Below, piece by piece: positions 40,866 through 50,900 of a stretch of 54,239 nucleotides of DNA. Below the pieces are notes generated by a model that worked only from the letters and a program-made list of their open reading frames with translations, did no database searches and was not told the origin of the DNA. Every line of letters begins with the position of its first letter. Within the stretch, counting starts at the first letter, position 1. The position numbers and the translations under genes were made by a program. Origin of the DNA: QAMX01 sp003149835. Its GTDB lineage: Bacteria > Bacillota > Clostridia > Oscillospirales > QAMX01. The stretch is taken from the NCBI GenBank assembly GCA_959600635.1, contig CAUGMN010000008.1, forward strand, positions 1 to 54,239, read 5' to 3'.

Positions 40866-43208
40866 ATGAAAGCTTGTATTCTCGCCGGAGGCGAGGGGCG
40901 GCGCCTGCGGCCGCTGACCTCGCATCTTCCGAAGCCGATGGTTCCGCTGCTTGGAAAGCCCGTTTTGCATCGGATTATCGAGCAGCTGCGCGCGCACGGG
41001 ATCCGTGATATGGCGCTGACGCTGATGTTCCTGCCCGAGGCGATTCAGGACTCGCTAGGCGATGGGAGCGCGTTTGACGCGTCGCTGCGCTATTTTGTCG
41101 AGAAGGAGCCGATGGGCACGGCCGGCGGCGTCAGGGCCTGCGCTGATTTTCTCAACGGAGACGATTTTATCGTCATCAGCGGCGACGCGATCTGTGATTT
41201 TGATTTGACGGAGGCGTTCCGCTTCCACAAGGAGAAAAACGCGGACGTGACGATTATCCTCAACCGGCAGGAGAACCCGCTGGAATACGGTCTGGTCTAT
41301 ACCGACAACGACGGACGCATCCTGCGCTTTGCCGAAAAACCGTCGTGGAACGAGGTGTTTACCAACGTCGTCAATACGGGTATTTATATCATCTCCCCTT
41401 CGGTGCTTGACCAAATTCCGGAGAATCAGCCCTACGACTTTTCTCGCGATCTGTTTCCGGCGCTGCTGAAAAACGGAGGCCGTCTTTACGGCTGCGAGCT
41501 GAGAGGCTATTGGTGCGATATCGGCGATACCAACGCCTACCTGCGCTGCTCTCTGGACGCGCTGAACGGGATTGTCAATCTGCCGCGAAGCGAAGAGTTT
41601 ATGCACGAAGCGGCGAACGGCATCTATACGGCGCGGGGAAAGCCGCTGCCGGACGGAGTCATCTTTGAAGCGCCCGTCTGCCTGCACCCGGACGCGGTCA
41701 TCCTCTCAGGGGCGCATATCGGACCGAACGCCTATATCGGCGCCGGCGCTTATATCGGCGAAAGCTGTATCGTCACCGATTCGCTCGTCGACGGGACGCT
41801 CTCGGCGCACTGTGAAGCGGAGGGAGCGATCGTCTGCGCGGGGAGTTACGCCGGAAACGGCAGCGTTCTGTGCCGAGGCGCGGTAATCGGCAGCGGCGTT
41901 AAGCTCGGCGACAACTGCTACGTCGGCAGCGGCGTCCGCATTTACCCGGATATTTCCGTTGCGCCGGCGGCCGTCGTCCGAACGACGCTGACGGCCGGCG
42001 GAGGGCTTGCGGCGGTTTTTGAGGACGACGCGGTAACAGGCGCGTTCGGAACGGGCCTGTCGCCGGAACTGGCGGCGGCGTTCGGGTCTGCCTGCGCCGA
42101 GCTGATCTCACTGCCGCGCGTCGCGCTGGGCTGTTCAGGCGGCGCAGACGCGCAGAGCCTGATGCAATCGGTGCTCGGGGGGCTGACGGCGGCCGGCTGC
42201 TGCGTCTATGCGCATGACGTGACGTTTGCGGCGGGAGCCGCGGCGATGCCGCGGCTGCTGGGCGTACCGCTGTCCGTGTTCATTGACAGCGGCGACGAAC
42301 TGTCGATCCGCGTATACGGGGCAGACGGGCGGCCGATTTCCAGCGACCGGCAGCGCAAGCTGGAAGGGATCATTGCGCGCGGCGAATACCGGCGCGTCCC
42401 CTCGATTTCGGCGGGGAAAATCCTGCCGGTCGTCGGCGGAACGGATTTGTTTGCCGCTTCCGTTGCCCGCACGCCGTCAACGCGCAAGCTGAAAGCCGCC
42501 GTACACGGGCATCATCCGGCTGCGCTCGCGCTGACGGCGGCGCTGACGGCCTCGGGGTTCGATCTGCCTGTGCAGCCGGCGCTGAGCTTTGAAGGACTGA
42601 CGCTTTCGATTTCCCGCGACGGCTTTCATTTTACGATCGCGGACGGCGGCTGCAAGCTCGACTGCCGCGAGAGCGAAGCGATGGTGCTGCTGGCCGCGAT
42701 GTTAGACGCGCCTGGGATCACGCTGGCTCTGCCTGAGGATGCGCCGGAGGCGTATGAGCAGATGGCGGAGCAGAACGGCGCAAATATCGTCCGGATTGGG
42801 CGGGACGCCGGAAACGCGGCGGGCGAGCTTTACAGCGAGCAGTCGTTTACGCACGATGCGGTCGGCGGAGCGGTTATGCTGCTGGCTTTTCTCGCCTCCT
42901 CCGGCACGTCGCTGCGGGCGCTGCGGCCGCTGCTGCCTGTGTTCGGCATGCACACCATGGAAATGGACTGCCGGCGCGAAAAGGGCGACATGATGCGTAT
43001 CCTGTCGGAGCAGATGGAGCCGTCTGAAAACGCCGACCGCAGCGGACTGGTGTTCCGCAGCGGGGAGGGCGTCGTGCGGGTGATCCCTTCGGCAAAGCGC
43101 CGCGCGCTGAAAATCATCGCGGAGGGCTTTTCCGAGGAGACCGCGCGCGAGCTGGCCGTCGATTTTGCGGAGCGGGCGGGCCGGCTGGAAAGCGATCAGG
43201 CGGAGTAG
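40866..43208 (+). CDS. Sugar-phosphate nucleotidyltransferase fused to a degenerate phosphomannomutase-like domain
   Basis: A 780-residue two-part protein. Residues 1-235 are a nucleotidyltransferase (LAGGEGRRLRPLTSHLPKPM at 7-26, GDAICDFD near 115-122) like mannose-1-phosphate guanylyltransferase or glucose-1-phosphate transferases. Residues 250-375 are hexapeptide (left-handed beta-helix) repeats. Residues 385-780 follow the alpha-phosphohexomutase fold, but the usual active-site TASHNP is replaced by a stretch reading FIDSGDELSIRVYGADGRP. The Ser may remain, but the His-Asn is gone, so mutase activity is doubtful. Such fusions occur in Clostridia and Actinobacteria (from memory). The start is ATG at 40866 with a poor ribosome site. 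It probably supplies nucleotide sugars for envelope glycans. Confidence 0.85.
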   Translation: MKACILAGGEGRRLRPLTSHLPKPMVPLLGKPVLHRIIEQLRAHGIRDMALTLMFLPEAIQDSLGDGSAFDASLRYFVEKEPMGTAGGVRACADFLNGDDFIVISGDAICDFDLTEAFRFHKEKNADVTIILNRQENPLEYGLVYTDNDGRILRFAEKPSWNEVFTNVVNTGIYIISPSVLDQIPENQPYDFSRDLFPALLKNGGRLYGCELRGYWCDIGDTNAYLRCSLDALNGIVNLPRSEEFMHEAANGIYTARGKPLPDGVIFEAPVCLHPDAVILSGAHIGPNAYIGAGAYIGESCIVTDSLVDGTLSAHCEAEGAIVCAGSYAGNGSVLCRGAVIGSGVKLGDNCYVGSGVRIYPDISVAPAAVVRTTLTAGGGLAAVFEDDAVTGAFGTGLSPELAAAFGSACAELISLPRVALGCSGGADAQSLMQSVLGGLTAAGCCVYAHDVTFAAGAAAMPRLLGVPLSVFIDSGDELSIRVYGADGRPISSDRQRKLEGIIARGEYRRVPSISAGKILPVVGGTDLFAASVARTPSTRKLKAAVHGHHPAALALTAALTASGFDLPVQPALSFEGLTLSISRDGFHFTIADGGCKLDCRESEAMVLLAAMLDAPGITLALPEDAPEAYEQMAEQNGANIVRIGRDAGNAAGELYSEQSFTHDAVGGAVMLLAFLASSGTSLRALRPLLPVFGMHTMEMDCRREKGDMMRILSEQMEPSENADRSGLVFRSGEGVVRVIPSAKRRALKIIAEGFSEETARELAVDFAERAGRLESDQAE

Positions 43209-43469
43209 AGCGCCCGCGAGTCAGGCGGAAAGCCAATTTCTTTTTGCAGGTGACAGGACACCCAGACCGGAACGGCGCTGAACGTTTGGCGGACGGATCA
43301 TGAGACTTGCCGTTTCCCGCCGGCGCCGGCATCGCAAAAACAACCGGCATTCCGCGGAAAAGCGAGCCGTTTGTATGGAGAAAATTCTGTATGGGCGTCC
43401 GAACAATTGGATAAAAGCCGTTTTTTCAGCGATTTTTTTTGATTTTAGCATAAATCGCAGAACTGAACC

Positions 43470-43498
43470 TTTACAAACCGGGATGAATATGGTATAAT
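43470..43498 (+). promoter_or_regulatory. Promoter of the RNase J gene
   Basis: TTTACA at 43470-43475, a 17-bp spacer and TATAAT at 43493-43498. Transcription should start near 43505. Confidence 0.82.
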
Positions 43499-43514
43499 AT
43501 AAAAGATAATTACG

Positions 43515-43556
43515 CTGTATGTGAAGCGCGGCACAAATGCCGCGCTTCACATACAG
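43515..43556 (+). promoter_or_regulatory. Perfect 18-bp stem-loop at the 5' end of the RNase J mRNA
   Basis: Arms 43515-43532 and 43539-43556 (CTGTATGTGAAGCGCGGC) are perfectly complementary with loop ACAAAT. It lies about ten bases from the predicted start site and has no T run, so it is not a terminator. A 5'-proximal hairpin of this strength would hinder 5'-exonuclease attack, notable because the gene encodes such an enzyme. Confidence 0.8.
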
Positions 43557-43810
43557 GTAAACGAACAAGAATGCCAATGGATACACAGTCTACATATGTC
43601 TCTGAACGACGGGCGAGGCGGAGTCGTCGGTCGGCGCGGGGATCGTATATTACTTGTGAAACGGGCATCGCTGACCCCTTTGTTTTGTTGCGCTTTTTTG
43701 GGCGTTCTCTGCGATTATCACACCGGAGGCGGCCGGGAGCGGCTGGCAGACCAGAAAAAACTGGCCTGCGCTCGCTATACCGCCAAACAAATTGATTTAC
43801 AGGAGAATAT

Positions 43811-45547
43811 ATGGCACACAAACTGAAAATTATCCCGCTCGGCGGTCTGAACGAAATCGGCAAAAACATGACGCTCTATGAATACAACGGCGATATCATC
43901 ATCGTTGATTCCGGTCTGGCGTTTCCAGACGAAGAAATGTACGGCGTCGACCTCGTTATCCCTGATTTCACCTATCTGGTCGAGCACAAACGCAAGGTCA
44001 AGGCGATCTTTCTGACCCACGGGCACGAAGATCATATCGGCTCGATTCCGTACCTGATGCGCGTCATCGACGCGCCGATTTACTGCACGCAGCTGACCGC
44101 GGGCCTTGTAGAGCTGAAACTCGCCGAGCATAAGCTGCTCAGCAAGGTCACAATCAACCGCGTCAAGGCGGGCGACGTGGTTTCTGCGGGCGTCTTTTCC
44201 GTGGAATTTATCGCGGTCAACCATTCGATCATGGACAGCTGCGCCTTTGCGGTCACTACGCCGGTCGGCGTAGTCGTTCAGACCGGCGACTTCAAGATTG
44301 ATACGACGCCGATCGACGGAAAAATGATCGACCTCGCCCGCTTCGGCGAGCTCGGAAAAAACGGCGTTTTGCTGCTGCTCTCCGACTCGACCAACGTCGA
44401 GCGGCCGGGCATGGCGATGTCGGAGCGGATGGTGGGCGAGTCGTTCCGTTCGATTTTCAAAGACTGCGCAAAGCGCATCATTGTCGCGTCGTTCGCATCC
44501 AACATCCACCGCATTCAGCAGATCATCGACGCCGCCGTCGAAAACGGCCGCAAGGTCGCGGTTTCGGGGCGGAGCATGGAAAACATCCTCAATTTAGGGC
44601 TGGAACTCGGTTATATCCGCGTTCAAAAGGACAGCCTGATCGACATCAGCGCCATCGACAAGTATCCGAAGAAAAAGGTCTGCATCATCACCACGGGGAG
44701 CCAGGGAGAGCCGATGTCGGCGCTGTCGAGAATGGCGTTTGACAACCACAAGCAGGTTGAGATTTCCAGCGGCGACCTCGTGATTCTGTCGGCGAGCCCG
44801 ATTCCAGGCAATGAAAAGACGGTCTACCGGCTCGTCAACGAGCTGTTCAAAAAGGGCGCCGAGGTCATTTACGAGCGGCTCGCCGAGGTACACGTTTCGG
44901 GACACGCCTGCCGCGAGGAACTGAAAATGATGCTGGCGCTGACAAAGCCGAAATACTTCATGCCGGTTCACGGCGAATACCGCCATCTGGCGAGCCACGC
45001 CAATCTGGCGCTGACGTGCGGCGTGCCGAAGAACAACGTGTTTATTTCCGAGATCGGCCGCATTTTGGAGATCAACAAGGACGGCGCGGCCAAACTCGGC
45101 GGCACGGTCGCGTCCGGCAAGGTGCTTGTCGACGGATTAGGCATCGGCGATGTCGGCAGCGTCGTGCTGCGCGACCGCAAGCATTTGTCGCAGGATGGGC
45201 TGATTATCGTCGCGTTTTCGCTCAGCGAGGAGGATTCCTCGATTTTGGCGGGGCCGGATATCATCACGCGCGGTTTTATCTACGCCAAGGAGGCCGAGGT
45301 GATTGTCGCACAGCTCAAAGAGCAGGCGGTGAAGACCGTAGAGAATTGCCGCAGCAACCATGTCAACGATTGGCTGGCCATCAAAAACGAGCTGCGCTCG
45401 TCGCTGTCCTCGTTCCTCTTTAAGCAGACGAAGCGCTCGCCGATGATTCTGCCGGTGTTGTTGGGCGTGCCGCAGGAGGCGCCCGCGCTGTCTATGGCGC
45501 GCGTGCAGGAGGCGGCTGCCGGCCGCCGCGCGGCGTCAAAAAGATAG
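43811..45547 (+). CDS. rnjA: Ribonuclease J
   Basis: A 578-residue metallo-beta-lactamase/beta-CASP nuclease with endo- and 5'-exonuclease activity on RNA; a main mRNA decay and rRNA maturation enzyme in Bacillota. The zinc motif HGHEDHIG (about 74-81) is intact. The beta-CASP domain (about 220-350) has SFASNIHRIQQI, and the later KPKYFMPVHGEYRHL carries another metal-ligand His. The C-terminal ~120 residues form the J-specific dimerisation domain. ACAGGAG lies eight bases before the ATG. Whether it corresponds to J1 or J2 cannot be decided without its paralogue. Confidence 0.95.
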   Translation: MAHKLKIIPLGGLNEIGKNMTLYEYNGDIIIVDSGLAFPDEEMYGVDLVIPDFTYLVEHKRKVKAIFLTHGHEDHIGSIPYLMRVIDAPIYCTQLTAGLVELKLAEHKLLSKVTINRVKAGDVVSAGVFSVEFIAVNHSIMDSCAFAVTTPVGVVVQTGDFKIDTTPIDGKMIDLARFGELGKNGVLLLLSDSTNVERPGMAMSERMVGESFRSIFKDCAKRIIVASFASNIHRIQQIIDAAVENGRKVAVSGRSMENILNLGLELGYIRVQKDSLIDISAIDKYPKKKVCIITTGSQGEPMSALSRMAFDNHKQVEISSGDLVILSASPIPGNEKTVYRLVNELFKKGAEVIYERLAEVHVSGHACREELKMMLALTKPKYFMPVHGEYRHLASHANLALTCGVPKNNVFISEIGRILEINKDGAAKLGGTVASGKVLVDGLGIGDVGSVVLRDRKHLSQDGLIIVAFSLSEEDSSILAGPDIITRGFIYAKEAEVIVAQLKEQAVKTVENCRSNHVNDWLAIKNELRSSLSSFLFKQTKRSPMILPVLLGVPQEAPALSMARVQEAAAGRRAASKR

Positions 45548-45566
45548 TTTCGGCGGACAAAAGAAG

Positions 45567-45605
45567 AGCGGTCATGGATTTCGATTCCATGACCGCTTTG
45601 TTTCA
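45567..45605 (+). terminator. Terminator after the RNase J gene
   Basis: A perfect 12-bp stem (AGCGGTCATGGA, 45567-45578 with 45586-45597), loop TTTCGAT, followed by TTGTTT. The A-rich left flank could make it bidirectional and serve the convergent remnants. Confidence 0.82.
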
Positions 45606-45609
45606 TAAA

Positions 45610-45830
45610 CTATGTTTGCCGATTCGCGCCGGTCTCCCGCAGCGCTTCACAGAGCAGGAGCGAGAGGGATTGCCGCTCAGCGGCGAGACGGGAAAGTCCA
45701 TCGGGGACAAGGAGCACATAGCTAGCATGGAAGCGGCGCTTGCCGCTTCGGCACATTCAGCCAGCAGCGGCATCGGGACGTTGGAATGTACAGTCAAACC
45801 ATATATCTGATAGCGGTAGACTCTACACAT
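45610..45830 (-). pseudogene. Remnant of a second gene downstream of the ABC remnant (possibly HPr-kinase-like)
   Basis: ATG at 45830 opens MCRVYRYQIYGLTVHSNVPM, overlapping the end of the ABC remnant by eight bases as in a real operon. This opening resembles the N-terminus of HPr-kinase-like proteins found in peptide-modification clusters, which begin with a YRYxxYGLxIxSxxPxP pattern (from memory). After about 35 residues the frame loses sense, while another frame reads PDGLSRLAAERQSLSLLLCE to a stop at 45610. The total length, about 73 codons, is far below the family's roughly 300. It looks like the start and end of a gene with the middle deleted and the frame shifted. Family assignment is tentative. 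Confidence 0.4.
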
Positions 45831-46463
45831 TGACCGATTCCTCTTTTTCAGCTTCACGATAGTGCTTTGCCTGTGCCTCGTACATCTTGGCATACTGGGG
45901 ATTTACCTCGATCAACGTATCGTGCGGCGCGAAGCCGGTGATCCGCCCTCCGTCTAAGAACATCACCTTGTCGGCATAGTGCGCGGCGGAGAGGCGGTGA
46001 CTGATGTAAATCACTGTGCGGCCCTTTGAGACCTCCTTGAAACGGGTGATCAGTTCATCCTCCGAGAGCGCGTCGAGCGCGCTCTCGACGGTTCATCGAG
46101 CAAAATAATCGGCGTATCCCGGAACAGCGCCTTGGCCAGCGCCAGCTTCTGAGCCTCGCCGCCGGAGAGGTTGACGCCGGAAGCGTCAAAGATCTGCCGC
46201 AGGCTCGTGTCCATTCCCTTTTCAAGCGAAGCGACCTTTTCCCACAGCCCCGCTTTTTCCAAGCAGTCCTGAATCTTCGCGCGCACCTCTTCGGAGCCGT
46301 CATACGCATCCATGGCGACGTTTTCGGCGATTGTAAAAGCGTAATACTGATAATCCTGGAAAACGACGCCGAACAGATTGCGGTAGGCAAAGCAGTCAAA
46401 TTCGCGGATATCGGTACCGTTCAGCAGAATCGTGCCTTCCTGTGGGTCATAGAGGCGGCACAT
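45823..46463 (-). pseudogene. Truncated and frameshifted ABC transporter ATP-binding protein
   Basis: Only the end of an ABC exporter remains. The sequence begins at CRLYDPQEGTILLNG, just after where Walker A should be, so the membrane domain and Walker A are gone. Q-loop VVFQDYQYYAF, signature NLSGGEAQKLALAKALF and Walker B IILLDEP are intact. Then at about 46086-46090 one base is missing: the frame leaves DEP and continues as RARSTRS. The correct continuation SALDALSEDEL lies in another frame, followed by VIYISHRLSAAHYADKV and the normal C-terminus ending at 45823. It is similar to the ATPase domain of the exporter at 5086-7041. It is clearly dead. Confidence 0.88.
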
Positions 46464-46577
46464 TTTGTTTCGTCCATTTTTTGATACATATGCAGCGGCA
46501 CGGCTTTTCTGTGTTGTATTATATAATGGGCGGCAGAGAATGTCAACAACAAAAAATTGATTATTTCAAATAAACTT

Positions 46578-46614
46578 AAAAAACCGCATCCATCCGACAG
46601 TAGAATGGATGCGG
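46578..46614 (-). terminator. Terminator of the PrsA-like foldase gene
   Basis: On the minus strand a 10-bp stem (arms 46614-46605 and 46593-46584, CCGCATCCAT) is followed by TTTTTT. It ends the minus-strand transcript 50 bases after the stop. Confidence 0.85.
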
Positions 46615-46664
46615 CTGTTTTACACAATAAAATATTGATATATCTGACAAAAGATCGATGAATA

Positions 46665-47690
46665 CTACCGGGCCGCGAGTTTATCGTAATTTTTATCCTT
46701 GATGACGACCTTGGCCGCCTCGGAGTACTCGTTCAGGTAGTCCTGAAATTTTGCTTGGATCACAGTCTGATAATAGTCGGAGCGTTTGGCGCTGGACAGC
46801 TCCTCGCGGATGATGATGTGGAAGCCATACTTGGACTCAACGATGTCGGAGTAGTCGCCGACTTGAAGCGCGAACGCGGCCTCTTCATATTCGGCGACCA
46901 TCTCGTCGGTCGTGAAAGTCAGAGGATTCTCCGAGGGATTATCGGAATCTTTGCGGACGGTGTCGAAGCTCTCGCCGTTTTTCAGTCTTGCCAGCGCCTC
47001 CTCGGCCCGTTCGCGCTGCTTTTCAATCTCGGCCTCGCTGAGCGTGGTTTGAGTCGAGGTATTGATCGTATAGAAGATCATATGGCGGGTAGTAATATAT
47101 TTTTCCGCGTAATCGGCATCTGCCTGCGCTTTTTCCTCATCGGTCAGAGCGTATTTACCGCCGTCGGAAAAAAGCGCGAGCAGCTTTGCCATATAGAGAT
47201 AATTTTCCATATAGCGGGTATAGGCGTCGTCGGTGGCACCGGTTTTATCGATAAAAGTGTTGAAGGCCTTGGCGCCGCCCAGAGAGGAGATGAAGCTGGA
47301 ACGGCTTTCGTCAAGGGATTTTTTGTCGTCAGAAGTAATTTTCAGCTTGTTTTCTTTGGCGAGCTGGCGGCAGAGCTCAGCGCTCAGCGCGGAATTGGTC
47401 GAGCTGAGGAGCAGATAATCCGCCATGGTCAGGTCGTCGCTTAACTTGGTGGCGAGGATATCAGCGTCCAGCTCGTAAAGGCCGTCGATGGTCATCGTCC
47501 CGTTTGAAAGCTGCGAGCTGAAAAGATTGTATTTTTGGAAGAACATATGAATCATCACATCGTCATACTGAACGTCTTCGCCGTTGACGGTAAAGACCGT
47601 CGCCTTGCGCGGGCTGCACCCGGCGAATAGAGAGAGACAAAGCGACAGCAGAAGCAGCAGGGAAACGGCGCGGAATACGGTTTTTTTCAT
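46665..47690 (-). CDS. prsA: PrsA-like peptidyl-prolyl isomerase lipoprotein
   Basis: A 341-residue parvulin-type foldase on the outer face of the membrane. The signal peptide ends in a lipobox LFAGC (Cys about 25), predicting a lipoprotein. Residues 30-185 are the chaperone-like N-domain (FTVNGEDVQYDDV). The PpiC domain spans about 195-300, with TTRHMIFYT, LKNGESFDTVRKDSDNPS and VESKYGFHIIIRE. A C-terminal helix follows. AAAGG lies 11 bases before the ATG. PrsA helps secreted proteins fold after Sec export. The gene symbol is by family; the exact orthologue is not proven. Confidence 0.85.
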   Translation of the reverse strand: MKKTVFRAVSLLLLLSLCLSLFAGCSPRKATVFTVNGEDVQYDDVMIHMFFQKYNLFSSQLSNGTMTIDGLYELDADILATKLSDDLTMADYLLLSSTNSALSAELCRQLAKENKLKITSDDKKSLDESRSSFISSLGGAKAFNTFIDKTGATDDAYTRYMENYLYMAKLLALFSDGGKYALTDEEKAQADADYAEKYITTRHMIFYTINTSTQTTLSEAEIEKQRERAEEALARLKNGESFDTVRKDSDNPSENPLTFTTDEMVAEYEEAAFALQVGDYSDIVESKYGFHIIIREELSSAKRSDYYQTVIQAKFQDYLNEYSEAAKVVIKDKNYDKLAAR

Positions 47691-47910
47691 AATGTCAAAA
47701 TCCTTTCAATAACAGAGCAGCTTTTGAAGATCGCCGCGGCGGCGTGCGGAAAAGAAAAAAGACGGAGGGGAAATCAGGCGGAAGGACGAGGCAGAAGCCG
47801 TCCGGCGCGCAGGCGATTCTTCTATTGCGGCGGCGCCGGCGGGTCAGCGGGCAGAAGACAAGCGCGTTTTACCGCTCACCAAAACAACGGCGGTGTCAAT
47901 CCATTTTTAT

Positions 47911-47939
47911 ATAGTATCACGATCTGGCGGTTTTGTAAA
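47911..47939 (-). promoter_or_regulatory. Promoter of the PrsA-like gene
   Basis: On the minus strand: TTTACA (47939-47934), a 17-bp spacer and TACTAT (47916-47911). The start would be about 210 bases ahead of the ATG. The rest of the 298-base gap to mfd shows no gene. Confidence 0.65.
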
Positions 47940-47988
47940 TAGATTGAAGGGGGACAAGGGGCGTTTGGGCGTAAATTATTTGTAAATC

Positions 47989-50900
47989 TCATTTCTTTTC
48001 TGTGGGCTCGGGCTGCGGCAGCGCCGCGACCAGCGCCTCGGCCAGCGCGACGCGGTCGTCGCGGCGGCGCAGCTTGATGTAGAGGTGCGGCCGGTCGCCG
48101 GCATTGAGCAAAACGCGCCCTTTGAGCACCGGGTGATCAAACAGCGGCTTGATTTTTTCAAAGGTGAAGTCGGAGAAGAAGAAGCGCAGAGTATCCTCCT
48201 TGTCGCCGATCTCGCAGATACCCGCCCCTGCTGCGTGAGCGCGCAGCAGCGAGATTTTGAGCAGCGTCTCCGTCTCTTCCGGGTAATCGCCGAATCGGTC
48301 GCAGAGCTCGTCGCGCAGGTCGGCAGCGTCCTCCTCGGTCTGAATGCGCGCGATGCGGCGGTAGAGATCCATGCGCTCAAACGAGGAATCGATGTAGCTT
48401 TCCGGAATTCCGGCGGGAACCGACAGCTCGACGACGCATTCGCGCTTCGGCTGGACGGTCTCGCCTTTTTCTTCGAGCACAGCCTCTTCGAGCAGGCGGA
48501 GGTACATATCGTAACCCACGGAGACCATGTGGCCGCTCTGTTCGGCGCCGAGCAGGTTGCCTGCGCCGCGGATTTCAAGGTCGCGCATGGCGATTTTGAA
48601 GCCAGCGCCGAATTCCGCGAAGTCGCGGATCGCCGCGAGCCGCTTCTGGCTGATCTCCGTGAGCACACGGCCGGCGGGAAAGGTCAGATACGCATAGGCG
48701 TGGCGGGAGGAGCGGCCGACGCGGCCGCGGATCTGGTGGAGCTGCGCGAGGCCGAAGCGGTCGGCGTCCTCGATGATGAGGGTGTTGACGTTGGGAATGT
48801 CGATGCCGGCTTCGATGATGGTGGTGCAGACGAGAATATCCGCCTCGCCGTCGGTAAACGCCTGCATGACCTCGCCGAGCGCCTTTTCGCTCATCTTGCC
48901 GTGGCCGACGATGACGCGGCGGTCGGGAAACAGAGCTTGAAGCTTCGCCGCCGTCTTGTCGATGGTCTCCACGCGGTTGTGAAGGTAATAGACCTGCCCG
49001 CCGCGCGAGGTCTCGCGCGCGATGGCGTCGCGCACGACGGAGAGATCGTATTCCATGACGTAGGTGGTGACGGGATAGCGGTCGTGCGGCGATTCCTCCA
49101 ACACCGACATGTCGCGGACGCCGGAAAGCGCCATGTTCAGCGTCCGCGGAATCGGGGTGGCGGAAAGCGTGAGCACGTCGACATTGCCGCTGATCTCTTT
49201 GAGCCGCTCTTTGTGGGCGACGCCGAAGCGCTGTTCCTCGTCGACGATGATGAGGCCGAGATCGTGAAATTCCACGGCCTTGTTCAGAAGCCTATGCGTG
49301 CCGATGACCATGTCGACGCTGCCGGTGCGCAGGCCGCGCAGCGTCTTTGCGGCGTCGGCCGGCGTGGAAAAGCGGCTCAGTGAGGCGATCTGGACGGGGT
49401 AACCGCGAAAACGGTGCAGCGCAGTCAGGTAGTGCTGCCGCGCCAGCACGGTCGTCGGCACCAGCAGGGCGACCTGCTTGCTGTCCAGAATGCATTTCAT
49501 CGCGGCGCGGAAGGCGACCTCGGTTTTGCCAAAGCCGACGTCGCCGCACAGCAGCCGGTCCATCGGCACGGAGTTTTCCATATCCTTTTTGATCTCCGCG
49601 GTGGAGAGCAGCTGGTCGGAGGTTTCCTCGTATTCGAAGCTGTCTTCAAATTCGCGCTGCCACGCCGAATCGGGGGAAAAGGCAAAGCCCGGCAGGCGCA
49701 GGCGCTTGGCGTACAGCGCGATGAGCTGCTTGGCCAGATCCTTGGCGGCGCTCTTGGCGCGCTGCCGCGCCCGCGCCCAGTCGGTGCCGCCGAGCTTAGA
49801 GAGCCGCACCGCGCTGTCCTCGGCCGCGCCTAAATATTTAGAGATGGCGTCGAGCTGTGTGACCGGGATGTAGAGCACGTCGCTGCCGGCGTAGGCGAGT
49901 TTGATAAAATCCTTTTTGATGCCGTCCGCTTCGAGCTGCATGATGCCGCAGAAGCGGCCGATGCCGTAGTTGTCATGGACGATCAGGTCGCCCTCGCGGA
50001 GGTCGGAGAAGGACTTTAAACGCTCGCGGCTGCCCTTTTCAAGCTTGACGGCGCGGCGCTGCTTCTTTTTCTCCGGCGCGGTCGGGCGCGTGTCGTTGAG
50101 CACGGCGACGGAAGCGGCGGGCAGCTCAATCCCGGCCGAGAGGCTGCCGACGCCGATGGTGACGCCGCCGGGGATCAGCGGCGCGCTCACGGATGGATCT
50201 ACAACGGCGGAGACGCCTTTTTCAGCGAGCAGGGAAACGAGATAATCGACGCGCTCGCGGTTGGCCGCGAGCACGAGCACGGCAAAGCCCTGCTTGCGGT
50301 AATATTCGATGTCGGAGAAAAGCAATTCAAAGCTCTGAGAGAGCGAGGGGAGCTGCTTGGAGATCAGGGTGACGATTTCCCGCGGAGGCAGCTCGCCGCG
50401 CTGAGCCAAAAAGTTGTCGAGCATGACGGCGGAGCGGCTGTTTAAAAACTGAAACAGCGCCTCCGGGTCCAAATAATAGCCTCTCTGCCGGCCGCAGATG
50501 ACGCCGCTCTCCATGAGCTGCTTGGCGTCCTGCGCGGCGCGGCGGGAGAGACTTTTGATCTCGTCGCAGACGCGCTGCGCGTCGTCTAAGAAAAAGACGG
50601 TGCCGGCCGGACAGTAGTCGAGCGCGGTGCAGGGCTCTTGCTGGTACACGGGGAGATAGCGGTCGAGCGCGGCAAAGCGGAGACCGTCGCGGATTCTGGC
50701 GCTGTCGGCTGCGATGCGGTCGAGCAGCTCTTTGGCGAGCTTGGAGCGGTTCAGCCCTTTCAGCAGGCCGCCGACACGGTCGGCAAAGGCTTCGCGGCCG
50801 CCGCCGGCGAGGTCGGGAGGCAGCTCTAAGGCGGGCGTCACGCGCACACGGCGGAGATTTTCCGTCCGCCGCTGCGTAGTGATATCAAAAGCGCCGATCG

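Larger units (their letters stand above)
43209..43810. other. Promoter region and long leader of the RNase J gene
   Basis: Contains the promoter at 43470-43498, the perfect hairpin at 43515-43556 and a further 250 nt of leader before ATG 43811. Small open frames in it lack ribosome sites and family likeness. No riboswitch was recognised. Confidence 0.55.

Noticed and set aside
43521..43826. 101-codon frame overlapping the RNase J leader hairpin
   Set aside because: It begins inside the right promoter-proximal stem, lacks a ribosome site, and overlaps the rnjA start.
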